Assembly (NCBI GenBank): GCA_018820765.1 | Contig: JAHJNN010000005.1 | Coordinates: 1-64,000, forward strand | DNA: 64,000 nt | Direction: 5' to 3' | DNA from: Gammaproteobacteria bacterium | GTDB lineage: Bacteria > Pseudomonadota > Gammaproteobacteria > Burkholderiales > Thiobacillaceae | Shown here: piece after piece, positions 55,774-64,000 of the stretch | How positions within the stretch are numbered: position 1 is the first letter of the stretch | Layout: each line of letters begins with the position of its first letter | Position numbers and translations under genes: made by a program | Notes under the pieces: generated by a model | Database searches by the model: none | What the model was told of the DNA's origin: nothing | What the model saw: only the letters and a program-made list of their open reading frames with translations

Positions 55774-56477
55774 GGCTTTGGGGTTCCTTCGGTTGCGTCG
55801 AATTCACGGCTCCAGGACAGGCCGTTGACATAGATGCCCAGCGGGTTCTTGCGCAGTCGCTCTTCGGTGCGCGGCGGTTGCAGCACGATGGACAGCACTG
55901 CCGTCCAGCGCTCGGTACCCGAGAGCGAACCATTCACATAGGTGCGCTCGATCCAGCGCACCTGGAACGACGACTGACTGGCGCGCACCACGCTGGTGAT
56001 CTCCACCGCTGTCGAGCTCTGGCCGATGCGCGCGAACGGATCGTTGCTGCGCGCGTAGTCGTTCAGCGTGGCCGCGCCTGTATCCGTGGTGTAGTTGTAG
56101 GCTTCGAGCCAGTTCTGCCGCACCACGATGGGATCGATCGACAGCGAGCGCACGTCGGTGAGGAAGCGCGCCAAGTGGTAGGCGATCTGCGCATCGTTCG
56201 GCTTGTACGGCGTGGCCGCTTCGCCCACCGCACGCACCTGGCCGCCGGTGGCGACTTCGACCACATACGGGGTGACGATGGACTGTGCCGAACGCCACAC
56301 CAGCCCGCCGGCCATCAGCAAGGCGAGCGACAGGCAGCCGAAGGCCATCAGCCGCCAGTTCTTTGCCTGCACGCGCGCACTGCCGATGCGCTGATCCCAG
56401 ACCTGCGCGGCGGCCTGATAGGGGGTGACGGGTTCGGGCGTGTCCGAGTAGCGCACCTGCGGTCGTTTGAATCGCAT
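55770..56477 (-). CDS. trbF: Conjugal transfer protein TrbF (VirB8-like)
   Basis: TrbF is the inner-membrane scaffold of the channel. The 235-residue protein has one N-terminal helix (about 44-64) and a VirB8 NTF2-like periplasmic domain, with ARSNDPFARIG and the YVNGSLSGTERWTAVLSIVLQPP strand. GGAG lies eight bases before the ATG at 56477. Confidence 0.94.
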   Translation of the reverse strand: MRFKRPQVRYSDTPEPVTPYQAAAQVWDQRIGSARVQAKNWRLMAFGCLSLALLMAGGLVWRSAQSIVTPYVVEVATGGQVRAVGEAATPYKPNDAQIAYHLARFLTDVRSLSIDPIVVRQNWLEAYNYTTDTGAATLNDYARSNDPFARIGQSSTAVEITSVVRASQSSFQVRWIERTYVNGSLSGTERWTAVLSIVLQPPRTEERLRKNPLGIYVNGLSWSREFDATEGTPKP

Positions 56478-56503
56478 GGACTGATCTCCGTTGGATTTGA
56501 TCT

Positions 56504-57856
56504 TCAATGGTTCGAATCGTCGCGCAGGCTCGGACTGGCACCGCCGCCGCCGTGATCGCCTGAGCGCAGGGTGTGCGCCGCTGTGGTGGCGGCATGGCTC
56601 ACCTGCTGTTTGCGTCGCATTCGGCTGGCCCAGGCGGGCTCTGCCGCAGGAGGTCTGGCTTCGGCCGATTCGATAGCACTGTCTGCCGCCGCAGGCGCAG
56701 CGGCCTCCGCGACGAAGTTCGCCACGCGGTCCTTGACCGCTTTTGCACCGGCCGCGACGCGCTGGCCGACCGCACCGGCACCGCTCCTGGCCACATTGGC
56801 GAGGCCCGCCCCTGCGGCACGCACACCACCCGACCCTGAAGCCGCAGCACCCGCCTGGTAGGCGGTCTTCGCGCCGCTGGCCATCGCGCTGCTTGCACGC
56901 CCGGCCGACGCCGCTCCGCCGATGGCGGCGCGGGTTGCACCCGGCACCATGCGTGCACCGGCCGCCACCGCGGCACCGCCATTGGCGAGTGCCGCACCAC
57001 CGGCCACCGCCAGACCCGCCGCACCCAGCGCCGTTCCGGCCGCCGCACCGGCGCCGAGCTGCGGTGCACCTGAAACAAGACCCGTCGCAATCCCCGGCCC
57101 GAAGATCCCGAGTCCCAGCATCGCCAGCGAGGCCAGCATGATGGTCAGCGCCAGGTCGATCGAGGGCGCGGTACCGGGCGGAGTTTGAAACTGTGCAAAC
57201 AGTCCGGTGCCGATGCCGACGATGACCGCCAGCACCAGCACCTTGATGCCCGACGACACCACGTTGCCCAGCACGCGTTCGGCGAGGAACGCGGTCTTGT
57301 TCCACAACGCGAACGGAACCAGCACGAAGCCTGCGAGCGTGGTCAGCTTGAATTCGATCAGCGTGACGAAGAGCTGCACCGCGAGCACGAAGAAGCTCAC
57401 GATCACCACCAGCCAGGCGAGAAACAGCACCGAGATGACATCGAGGTTCGCGAACACCTCGGGGAAGCCGGTCAGGTCGCTGATCTGCGCCATGATCGGT
57501 TGCGCCGCATCGACGCCGACCTTGGCCAGGTGGCCCGGATGCAGAAATTGTGCCTGGCTCAGCGTGGAACCCGACGCCACCATCCCGAGTCCGGCAAACG
57601 AATTGAACAGGATGCCGGCCAGATTGTTGAAGTTGCCGATGATGAAGGCGAAGGCGCCGACGTAGAGCGTCTTCTTGATCAGCCTGCCGATCACGTCCTC
57701 GCCGCCCATGGCCCAGAACAGCCCCGCCAGCGTCATGTCGATCACCACCAGCGTGGCGGTGAGGAACGCCACCTCGCCATGCAGCAGGCCGAAACCCGAG
57801 TCGATGTAGTGCGAGAAGACATCGAGGAAGTGGTCGATGACCGACAGGTTGTTCAT
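56504..57856 (-). CDS. trbL: Conjugal transfer protein TrbL (VirB6-like)
   Basis: TrbL is the polytopic inner-membrane subunit. The 450-residue protein has six or more helices in the first 265 residues and a long Ala/Gly-rich hydrophilic tail (about 270-450), as in other TrbL proteins. It starts three bases after the exclusion-type lipoprotein gene. Confidence 0.94.
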   Translation of the reverse strand: MNNLSVIDHFLDVFSHYIDSGFGLLHGEVAFLTATLVVIDMTLAGLFWAMGGEDVIGRLIKKTLYVGAFAFIIGNFNNLAGILFNSFAGLGMVASGSTLSQAQFLHPGHLAKVGVDAAQPIMAQISDLTGFPEVFANLDVISVLFLAWLVVIVSFFVLAVQLFVTLIEFKLTTLAGFVLVPFALWNKTAFLAERVLGNVVSSGIKVLVLAVIVGIGTGLFAQFQTPPGTAPSIDLALTIMLASLAMLGLGIFGPGIATGLVSGAPQLGAGAAAGTALGAAGLAVAGGAALANGGAAVAAGARMVPGATRAAIGGAASAGRASSAMASGAKTAYQAGAAASGSGGVRAAGAGLANVARSGAGAVGQRVAAGAKAVKDRVANFVAEAAAPAAADSAIESAEARPPAAEPAWASRMRRKQQVSHAATTAAHTLRSGDHGGGGASPSLRDDSNH

Positions 57857-57859
57857 GGC

Positions 57860-58123
57860 TCAGTCTTTCGGTGCGGAAGCGGGTGCAGCCGGTGGCGCCG
57901 GCGTGTACGGCGTGCCGCTGCCCATGAAGCGCCGCCGCGTGGCCTCACTCGCCCTGTTGCACAGGGCGTCCCCCGTCTTGTCGTGGTCGGCCTTGCACTG
58001 CGCGCGGACTTCCTTCAGGCGCTCGGGATTGGCCAGCAGCGATTCGACCGAATCGGTAGGTGCCGGCTTGTTGCAGGCGGCGAGCAGCAGGGTGCAGGCG
58101 ATGGTGGTCAGGAAGGTTTTCAT
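57860..58123 (-). CDS. trbK: TrbK/EexN-like entry-exclusion lipoprotein
   Basis: The 87-residue protein has a lipoprotein signal (LLLAACNK; Cys about 17) and an EexN-like core (LLANPERLKEVRAQCKADHDKTGDALCNRA, two cysteines). Entry-exclusion proteins block redundant transfer from cells carrying the same element. Its tail RFMGSGTPYTPAP (65-77) closely matches the tail of TrbJ upstream. Position between trbJ and trbL is that of trbK. Confidence 0.82.
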   Translation of the reverse strand: MKTFLTTIACTLLLAACNKPAPTDSVESLLANPERLKEVRAQCKADHDKTGDALCNRASEATRRRFMGSGTPYTPAPPAAPASAPKD

Positions 58124-58131
58124 ATGAGTCC

Positions 58132-58860
58132 TCAGTTGCCGTAGAAGTTGACGGGAGATGGCGTATACGGTGTGCCGGTGCCATGGAAGCGGTTGCGCAC
58201 CTCGGCGGCACGCGCATGCACCGCGATCTGACGCGCCTGTTCGAGGGCGACGGCGCGGTCTTGCGTGACCTGGAGTTGCTGCGCCTGGATCGCCTGCCGG
58301 GCCTGCAAGGCCAGCAACTGGTTCGTCGCCTGGGTAGCCTGCAAGGCGCCCACCGCAGACTGGCTGCTGTTCACGAGGGCGCTCAAGGTCTGCTCGTCGG
58401 AAGCGAAGTTCTGCACCGACTGCGACTGCACCTCGGTCGCGGTGCGCAGTGCCTCCAGTGCGTTCTGCCAATGCTGGCTGGCGTCGAGCGCCATCTGGGT
58501 TGCCGGGGTCGCGGCGGTGTAGGCAGTGGGATAGAGCTGCGCGAACTGGGTCTCCATCTGCGTCAGATTCAATGACAGCCCCTGCGCCTGCTGCAGCAGC
58601 TGGTTCGTCGCGGACAACGCCGATTGCAGTTGATTGAGCGTGCTGAAGGGGAGACTGGTCAGGTTCTTCGCCTGGTTGGTCAGCATCTGCGCTTCGTTCT
58701 GCAGTTGCTGGATCTGGTTGTTGATCTGCTGCAGAGTACGGGCGGCGGTCAGGATGTTCTGCACCAGATTGGCCGGATCGATTACCACCCATTGCGCCTG
58801 TGCTGCGGGCATCACGATCATGAGCATGGCGGCGGCGATGGCAAGCAGGGTTTTTTTCAT
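58132..58860 (-). CDS. trbJ: Conjugal transfer protein TrbJ (VirB5-like)
   Basis: TrbJ is a minor pilus component. The 242-residue protein has a signal peptide (about 1-22, ending AAQA) followed by long Gln/Asn-rich coiled-coil helices (about 35-95 and 130-215), as in VirB5-type adhesins. The tail RFHGTGTPYTPSP (224-236) is shared with the following lipoprotein. The start overlaps the trbE stop. Confidence 0.93.
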   Translation of the reverse strand: MKKTLLAIAAAMLMIVMPAAQAQWVVIDPANLVQNILTAARTLQQINNQIQQLQNEAQMLTNQAKNLTSLPFSTLNQLQSALSATNQLLQQAQGLSLNLTQMETQFAQLYPTAYTAATPATQMALDASQHWQNALEALRTATEVQSQSVQNFASDEQTLSALVNSSQSAVGALQATQATNQLLALQARQAIQAQQLQVTQDRAVALEQARQIAVHARAAEVRNRFHGTGTPYTPSPVNFYGN

Positions 58861-61286
58861 GACGGATTCTCCTTGGGAACGGACGGGAACGACGGAATGA
58901 GGTCAGCGGCCCAGGCCAGGCCGCGATGGCGCAGCCAGGCGGCTGCGAAGTCCGCCGGCGGCACCGACGCAGAAACGGCGTCGATGGCGCGCTGGTCCTC
59001 AGGTCTGGCCGCACCGGCAAACGCCAGCGTCACCGGCCCGAGCCCCAGATCGAAGACCCGATTGCCGAGCCGCGACTGGTAGTAGTAATCGCTCTTGGGC
59101 TGGGCCTGCGCCACGATCTCGATCTGCCGCGCATTGAGACCGAAGCCTTCGTAGATGACGCGAATCTGCGGCTCGGTCGCCTGCGGATTGGGCAGGAAGA
59201 TACGGTTCACGCAGCTTTCGACAATGGCTGGCGCAATGCTGGAATCCTTGATGTCCGCCAGCGATTGCGTGGCGAAGATCACCGAGACGTTCTTCTTGCG
59301 CAGCGTCTTCAACCATTGGCGGATGCGCGCGGCGAACACCGGGTCGTCGAGGAACAGCCAGGCCTCATCGAGGATCAATAGTGTCGGGGCACCATCAAGG
59401 CGTTCCTCGAAGCGCGCGAACAGGTAGCGCAGCACCGCCAGCGCCGCTGCCTTGCTGTGCATCAGCTCTTCCATCTCGAAGCCTTGCACGTCGGCGACAC
59501 CGAGCCGGTCATGGTCGGCGTCGAGCAACTTGCCGTGTGCGCCGCCCAGCACATAAGGTTGCAGCGCCTGGCGCAGTACGTTCGATTGCAGCAGCACGGA
59601 TAATCCGGTCAGCGTGCGCTGATCGAGCGGCGCGCTGGCGAGACTGTTCAGCGCCGACCACACGATCTCCTTCTCGTCCGGCCCGACGACCACGCCTTCG
59701 TGAATCAACAGGCCCTGGATCCACTCGGCCGCCCACGCCCGGTAGCTGTCCTGGTCGATGCGGGCCAGCGGTTGGAAGGCGATGGCGCCGTCCGCGCCCA
59801 GGTCGTAGTGCTCGCCGCCGAGCCCCAGCACGGTGGCGCGAATCGAACGCCCCATGTCGAAGGCGAAGATGCGCGATCCGGCATAGCGGCGGAACTGCAT
59901 TGCCAAGGTAGCCAGCAGCACCGATTTGCCCATGCCGATGGGACCGACCACCAGGGTGTTGCCCACGTCGCCGATGTGCGTGACCAGGCGGAACGGTGTC
60001 GCGCCATCGGTGCGTGTCACGATCAGCGGAGGACCGTCGAGATGTGTATTGCGCTCTTGTCCTGCCCACACGGCGGAGACCGGCATCATGTGCGCGAGGT
60101 TCAGGGTCGAGACAATGGGTTGGCGCACGTTGGCGTAGGCGTGCCCCGGAATCGATGACAGCCAGGCATCGACCGCATTCAAGGTCTCGGGGATCGTCAC
60201 GAAGCCACGGCCCTGGATCGTTCGCTCCACGGCGCGCAGCTTCTCGTCGGCAGCGGTCGCGTCGGAGTCGAGCACGGTGACGGTGGCCGTGACGTAGCCG
60301 AACGAAACCTGATCGCTGCCCAGTTCCTGCAAAGCGGCATCGGCATCGGACGCCTTGTTCGACGCATCGGAATCGACCAGCTGGCTCTCCTGCTGAAAGA
60401 TGGTCTCGCGCAGCAGCGCCATGATGTTCTTGCGCTTGGCGAACCACTGTCGGCGCAGCCGACCCAGCTCGCGCTCGGACTCGGCCTTGTCGAGACTCAG
60501 AAAGCGTGTGTTCCAGCGGTAGGCGAAGCCCAGGCGGTTGAGGTCGTCGAGCAGACCTGGCCAGGTCGAGGTCGGGAATCCACGCACCGACACCACGCGC
60601 AGGTGTTGGCTCCCGAGCATCGGTGCGAGGCCACCCGTCAATGGCTCATCGGCCAGCAGCGCATCAAGGTGCATCGGCACCTCGGGCACCGCCACCGGAT
60701 GCCGACGGGTGGATACGCAGGCATGCAGGTAGGTCAGGGTCTGACCATCGTCGAGCCAGGCGATCTCCGGCATCACCCCTTCAAGCAGGCCGAAGACGCG
60801 TTCGGTCTCCGACACGAAGCCCTCCAGCCGCTCGCGCCAATCCACGCCTTCGACCTTGCTGTTCTCGTACAGCATCTTCGCGGCGCGGGCCGTCGATTCC
60901 TCGGGCGGCAGGTACAGCAGCGTCAGGTGATAGGCGCTCTCGAAGTGGCTATCGGCTTCCTCGAACGCAGCACGTCGCTCTTCATCGACCAGCCAGGACA
61001 AGGGTTCGGGGAACGTAGAATCTGGATAGTCCGCCGCTTCGCGCCGCTCGGCCTCGACGAACAGCGCCCAGCCCGACCCAAGCCGACGCAGCGCATTGTT
61101 CAGCCGCGCCGACGTGGCGACCAGTTCGCCCTGTGTCGCGCTGTCCAGATCCGGCCCGCGAAAGCGTGTCGTGCGCTGGAACGAACCATCCTTGTTCAGC
61201 ACGACGCCGGGCGCGACCAGTCCGGCCCAGGGTAGCCAGTCGGCCAGCAGGGCAGGGCGCTTGCGGTATTCGGCGAGGTTCATCAT
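58857..61286 (-). CDS. trbE: Conjugal transfer ATPase TrbE (VirB4-like)
   Basis: TrbE powers pilus assembly and substrate translocation. The 809-residue protein has the CagE/VirB4 N-terminal domain (about 180-390), Walker A GPIGMGKS (448-455), Walker B TLLILDEAW and the VIFATQSLADI motif. The ATG at 61286 has GGAG eight bases upstream. Full length. Confidence 0.96.
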   Translation of the reverse strand: MMNLAEYRKRPALLADWLPWAGLVAPGVVLNKDGSFQRTTRFRGPDLDSATQGELVATSARLNNALRRLGSGWALFVEAERREAADYPDSTFPEPLSWLVDEERRAAFEEADSHFESAYHLTLLYLPPEESTARAAKMLYENSKVEGVDWRERLEGFVSETERVFGLLEGVMPEIAWLDDGQTLTYLHACVSTRRHPVAVPEVPMHLDALLADEPLTGGLAPMLGSQHLRVVSVRGFPTSTWPGLLDDLNRLGFAYRWNTRFLSLDKAESERELGRLRRQWFAKRKNIMALLRETIFQQESQLVDSDASNKASDADAALQELGSDQVSFGYVTATVTVLDSDATAADEKLRAVERTIQGRGFVTIPETLNAVDAWLSSIPGHAYANVRQPIVSTLNLAHMMPVSAVWAGQERNTHLDGPPLIVTRTDGATPFRLVTHIGDVGNTLVVGPIGMGKSVLLATLAMQFRRYAGSRIFAFDMGRSIRATVLGLGGEHYDLGADGAIAFQPLARIDQDSYRAWAAEWIQGLLIHEGVVVGPDEKEIVWSALNSLASAPLDQRTLTGLSVLLQSNVLRQALQPYVLGGAHGKLLDADHDRLGVADVQGFEMEELMHSKAAALAVLRYLFARFEERLDGAPTLLILDEAWLFLDDPVFAARIRQWLKTLRKKNVSVIFATQSLADIKDSSIAPAIVESCVNRIFLPNPQATEPQIRVIYEGFGLNARQIEIVAQAQPKSDYYYQSRLGNRVFDLGLGPVTLAFAGAARPEDQRAIDAVSASVPPADFAAAWLRHRGLAWAADLIPSFPSVPKENPS

Positions 61287-61308
61287 GGCGTGTTCTCCAT
61301 GTCTTGGC

Positions 61309-61608
61309 TCACACGTCCAGCAGCTGCCGGTGCTTGATGTGCCGAGCGAACACGGCCATGAACTGCGCATCCACTCGCGCGCCCCACACCGCAAGCGAGT
61401 GCCCGACCATCCACAGCAACATGCCAGGCAGCCAGAGTTGCAGCCCGAGCCCCACGGCGGCTGCCAGCGTGCCGTTGGCAATCGCCACGGTGCGCGGTGC
61501 GCCACCCAGCAGAATCGGTTCGGTCAGCGAGCGGTGCAGCGGAATCTCGAAGCCATTCGCGAAGCTGGGTGTGTCGGCGCCTGATGTATTCAGGCCAGCC
61601 GCGCTCAT
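61309..61608 (-). CDS. trbD: Conjugal transfer protein TrbD (VirB3-like)
   Basis: The 99-residue protein has one hydrophobic hairpin (about 41-70) and the FEIPLHRSLTEPILLGGAPR block typical of TrbD/VirB3. It helps position the VirB4 ATPase. The ATG overlaps the trbC stop. Confidence 0.92.
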   Translation of the reverse strand: MSAAGLNTSGADTPSFANGFEIPLHRSLTEPILLGGAPRTVAIANGTLAAAVGLGLQLWLPGMLLWMVGHSLAVWGARVDAQFMAVFARHIKHRQLLDV

Positions 61609-61937
61609 GCGATCACCGCTCCGCCCGTGAAGCTGAAGAAGGTCAGAAAGAACGACGACGCAGCAAACGCGATCGACAGGCCGAACACGATCTGCACCAG
61701 CTTGCGGAAGCCGCCGCTGGTGTCGCCGAAGGCCAGCGTCAAGCCGGTGGTAATGATGATGATCACCGCGATGATCCTGGCCACCGGCCCCTGGATCGAG
61801 TCCAGCAGGGATTGCAACGGCGCTTCCCACGGCATGTTCGAGCCTGCGGCGTGCGCGGGAATGGCGATGGCCAGCAGCAATGCGGCGAGGGCTACGAACT
61901 GCAAGGCGGGTTTTACGGAAGTTCGTGAAGTCGTCAT
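61605..61937 (-). CDS. trbC: Conjugal transfer pilin TrbC (VirB2-like)
   Basis: The 110-residue prepilin has a long signal peptide (about 1-31, AIPAHAAG) and two hydrophobic helices (about 50-70 and 82-102), as in circularised TrbC pilins. The start overlaps the trbB stop and the end overlaps trbD. Confidence 0.92.
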   Translation of the reverse strand: MTTSRTSVKPALQFVALAALLLAIAIPAHAAGSNMPWEAPLQSLLDSIQGPVARIIAVIIIITTGLTLAFGDTSGGFRKLVQIVFGLSIAFAASSFFLTFFSFTGGAVIA

Positions 61938-62950
61938 GACGGTTCTCCAGGGGTTGAGGAAAGGGATGGGAAGGACGGCATCAGCTCGCTACTGAGCTGG
62001 TAGCCGTGACTGTCGAAGCCGGTGACACAGGCGATTTCCTGCACGCGGCGTGCATGGCCGCGTCCGGAGAGGTAGACGATGACGTTGACCGCTTCCGCGA
62101 TCAGCGCACGCGGTGGCGTCACCGCGACTTCGAGAATCAGCTGTTCCAGCCGCAGCAGCGCGCCCGCGGCGGAACCGGCATGGACGGTGGCGATGCCGCC
62201 TGGATGGCCGGTGCCCCATGCCTTGAGCAGGTCCAGCGCTTCGGCGCCGCGCACTTCACCGACGACGATGCGGTCCGGGCGCAGCCGCAGCGTCGAGCGC
62301 ACCAGCTCGGTCATGGTCACGACACCCGCGCGGGTGCGCAGCGGGACGTGATCGCGTGCCGTGCATTGCAGCTCCACCGTGTCCTCCAGCACGATCACGC
62401 GGTCACCGATGGCGGCGATCTCGTCGAGCAGGGCGTTCGCCAGCGTGGTCTTGCCGGTGCTGGTGCCGCCTGCGATCAGGATGTTCTGGCGTTCGCGCAC
62501 CGCGTTGCGCAGGAATGCAGTCTGAATGTCTGTCAGGACGCCGTCGGCCACGTAGGCGTCAAGCCGGATCAGGCCGACTGCGCGCTTGCGCATCGCGAAG
62601 ACCGGCCCCGGCGTCACCGGCGGCAGCGCACCCTCGAAACGTTCGCCGGTCTCCGGCAGCTCGGCGGACAGCAGCGGCTTGCCCGCATGCACCTCGGCGC
62701 ACACATGCGCCGCGACCAGGCGGATGATGCGTTCGCCATCGGTGGGGGTGAGGCGGATACCCAGCGGTTCGCGGCCGCTGCCCAGCCGATCCACCCACAG
62801 CAGACCGTCCGGGTTCAGCATGACCTCCACCACGTCGGGGTCGTCCAGGGCACTGGCGATGTCCGGCCCCATGGCCGTGCGCAGCATGCGCACGCGACGC
62901 TCCTGCGCCAGCGAGACCGACACGTCATGATCACGCAGTACGCAGCTCAT
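61934..62950 (-). CDS. trbB: Conjugal transfer ATPase TrbB (VirB11-like)
   Basis: TrbB is the hexameric VirB11-type ATPase. The 338-residue protein has an N-terminal domain, Walker A GGTSTGKT (161-168), the Asp box VIVLEDTVELQC, the RLRPDRIVVGEVRG Walker B region and the GHPGGIATVHA His box. Complete. It overlaps the CopG-like gene upstream. Confidence 0.96.
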   Translation of the reverse strand: MSCVLRDHDVSVSLAQERRVRMLRTAMGPDIASALDDPDVVEVMLNPDGLLWVDRLGSGREPLGIRLTPTDGERIIRLVAAHVCAEVHAGKPLLSAELPETGERFEGALPPVTPGPVFAMRKRAVGLIRLDAYVADGVLTDIQTAFLRNAVRERQNILIAGGTSTGKTTLANALLDEIAAIGDRVIVLEDTVELQCTARDHVPLRTRAGVVTMTELVRSTLRLRPDRIVVGEVRGAEALDLLKAWGTGHPGGIATVHAGSAAGALLRLEQLILEVAVTPPRALIAEAVNVIVYLSGRGHARRVQEIACVTGFDSHGYQLSSELMPSFPSLSSTPGEPS

Positions 62951-63435
62951 GACGGGACTGCTCCTGATTCGTCGTCAGAGGGCGCTTCGCTCGGGTTGGT
63001 TTTGTCGTGGGTGAAGAGCTGGCTCTGATCGGGCTGGATTTCCTCGACCACATCCTTGACCAGGCTGCGTCCGCGCAGCAGGTGCCGGCCGAGCTGTTCG
63101 ATGAACTGCTCGAAGCGCGCACGGCCCTGGGCGCGTGCCGCTTCCTGATGCGCTTCCGGTACCGGCGTGCTGACGGTGAGGAAGTAGCGTACATACAGCG
63201 CCAGCGTCTCGATCAGGATGTTCTGGTCGCGCTCCAGCTTGTCGAACTGGCGCGACAAGCGATCCAGCCGTTTGGCGATGGCTGCTTCGCGCTGGTCGCC
63301 GAAATCCGGCGACAGAAACGAGGCCAGCGCGGCGGCGACGATCGAGGACTTGGACAAGCCCTTCATGGTCGCCAGCTCGTCGAGCCGCCTGGCGTGCTCG
63401 GGTTCGATGAAGAGGTTCAGGCGGGTGCGGCTCAT
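62947..63435 (-). CDS. CopG-family ribbon-helix-helix regulator
   Basis: The 162-residue protein starts with a ribbon-helix-helix (SRTRLNLFIEPEHARRLDELATMKGLSKSSIVAAAL, 2-37) and has a long charged C-terminal helix region. A CopG-type gene between traG and trbB is usual in Tn4371-like ICEs, where it may regulate the transfer operon. Both ends overlap neighbours by four bases. Confidence 0.88.
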   Translation of the reverse strand: MSRTRLNLFIEPEHARRLDELATMKGLSKSSIVAAALASFLSPDFGDQREAAIAKRLDRLSRQFDKLERDQNILIETLALYVRYFLTVSTPVPEAHQEAARAQGRARFEQFIEQLGRHLLRGRSLVKDVVEEIQPDQSQLFTHDKTNPSEAPSDDESGAVPS

Positions 63436-64000
63436 AGCGCGATCCCGTCATCAGGGTCGAGCGCCGCCAGCCGCGCCGTACGTTGCAGGCTCGGATCGAG
63501 CTGGGCGGGCAAGGGCAGCGGCAGGTCGTCGTCATCGAGGAGACTCAGATCGTCTGCCGCGTGTTCGGGCACCGATGTGACCGAAACTTCGGCCAGTTCC
63601 GGCTGCTGCTGGTGACCGCCGTCGTCGTTGGCCTCACCGTGTGCGGGGAAGACCACACCAGAAATCGGTGCAGCGGGGAGGGCCCGTCCGCTCCAGTCGT
63701 CGGGCCGTGGCGCCGGACCATCGGCATAGTGACCCTGCACAAGTTGGGGTGGCGCCTGGATGCGCGTCTTGAAATTCGCATCGAGGTAGTAGCGAATTTT
63801 CTGGGCCTTGATCGGTGGATGGCCGGACACCATCACCACCTCGTCATCGGGAGGCAACTGCATGACCTCGCCAGGCGTGAGCAGCGGCCGTGCGGTTTCC
63901 TGCCGCGACACCATCAGGTGACCGAGCCACGGTGCCAGTCGGTGGCCCGCGTAGTTGCGCTGTGCGCGCAGTTCGGTGGCGGTGCCCAAGGCTTCCGATA
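63432..64000 (-). CDS. traG: Conjugal transfer coupling protein TraG (VirD4-like), C-terminal part
   Basis: About 189 C-terminal residues are present; the N-terminal part, including the Walker motifs, is beyond the right edge. The frame stays open to base 64000 (reading SEALGTATELRAQRNYAG). The segment RLAPWLGHLMVSRQETARPLLTPGEVMQLP with DDEVVMVSGHPPIKAQKIRYY is diagnostic of TraG in trb-type ICEs. TraG brings the relaxosome to the channel. Confidence 0.93.
   Translation of the reverse strand, partial: SEALGTATELRAQRNYAGHRLAPWLGHLMVSRQETARPLLTPGEVMQLPPDDEVVMVSGHPPIKAQKIRYYLDANFKTRIQAPPQLVQGHYADGPAPRPDDWSGRALPAAPISGVVFPAHGEANDDGGHQQQPELAEVSVTSVPEHAADDLSLLDDDDLPLPLPAQLDPSLQRTARLAALDPDDGIAL

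Larger units (their letters stand above)
51089..64000. mobile_element. Integrative and conjugative element (trb-type T4SS), extends past the right edge
   Basis: A tyrosine integrase, XRE and AlpA-type regulators and a full trb mating-pair formation operon (traG, copG, trbBCDEJ, an exclusion-type lipoprotein, trbLFGI, DUF2274) all run leftward. The trb order without trbH is that of Tn4371-family ICEs. The left boundary is probably in the 23-base AT-rich gap between the integrase and mutS. The other boundary, relaxase and cargo lie outside the window. Confidence 0.85.

Overview
The window is GC-rich chromosomal DNA of a betaproteobacterium. The order carA-carB-greA-DUF4149-yhbY-rlmE-ftsH-folP-glmM, the complete 14-gene nuo operon followed by a DUF2818 gene, and the CNP1-like protein beside proB are all typical of Betaproteobacteria. 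A Thiobacillus-like or other Nitrosomonadales host fits best; that is inferred from gene order and protein style, not from a search.

Region by region. Positions 1-950 hold the start of an IS transposase leaving the window and an AT-richer orphan gene. Positions 1080-10250 form a redox and stress block. msrB, a flavin reductase-like gene and a secreted metallo-beta-lactamase-fold gene run leftward. Divergent from them is a rubrerythrin / CCG-type Fe-S protein / DUF3501 cassette, then a cyclopropane-fatty-acid-synthase-like gene, then a LysR regulator divergent from an azoreductase and a pirin. Positions 10224-17099 carry a CDF metal exporter, a CNP1-like protein, proB, a histidine phosphatase and a BtuF-like protein (probable cobalamin link), fur, an unusual BamE fusion, dapB and a glutaredoxin. 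Positions 17138-27779 are housekeeping genes: carAB with an attenuator-like leader, greA, yhbY, rlmE, ftsH, folP and glmM. Positions 27789-31652 are a PhoB-box-preceded pstSCAB operon without phoU in the window. tpiA, secG and tRNA-Leu(GAG) lead into nuoABCDEFGHIJKLMN (33116-47675), which is interrupted by an unusual set of heptamer repeats around nuoJ. A DUF2818 gene, a small S4 RNA-binding protein, an AF1514-like small protein and mutS follow.

From about 51.1 kb to the right edge the DNA belongs to an integrative and conjugative element (ICE). Reading leftward it has traG (partial), a CopG-type regulator, trbBCDEJ, a small exclusion-type lipoprotein, trbLFGI, DUF2274, an AlpA-type DNA-binding protein, an XRE regulator with a strong palindromic operator-promoter, and a tyrosine integrase. 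The integrase ends only 23 bases before the mutS start codon. The element is therefore inserted at the 5' end of mutS, and integration or excision could alter mismatch-repair expression. This junction is the most interesting feature of the window. Next come the TTAGA-N5-TCTAA palindrome shared by the rubrerythrin and ftsH upstream regions, the rubrerythrin cassette itself, the BamE fusion and the nuo heptamer arrays.
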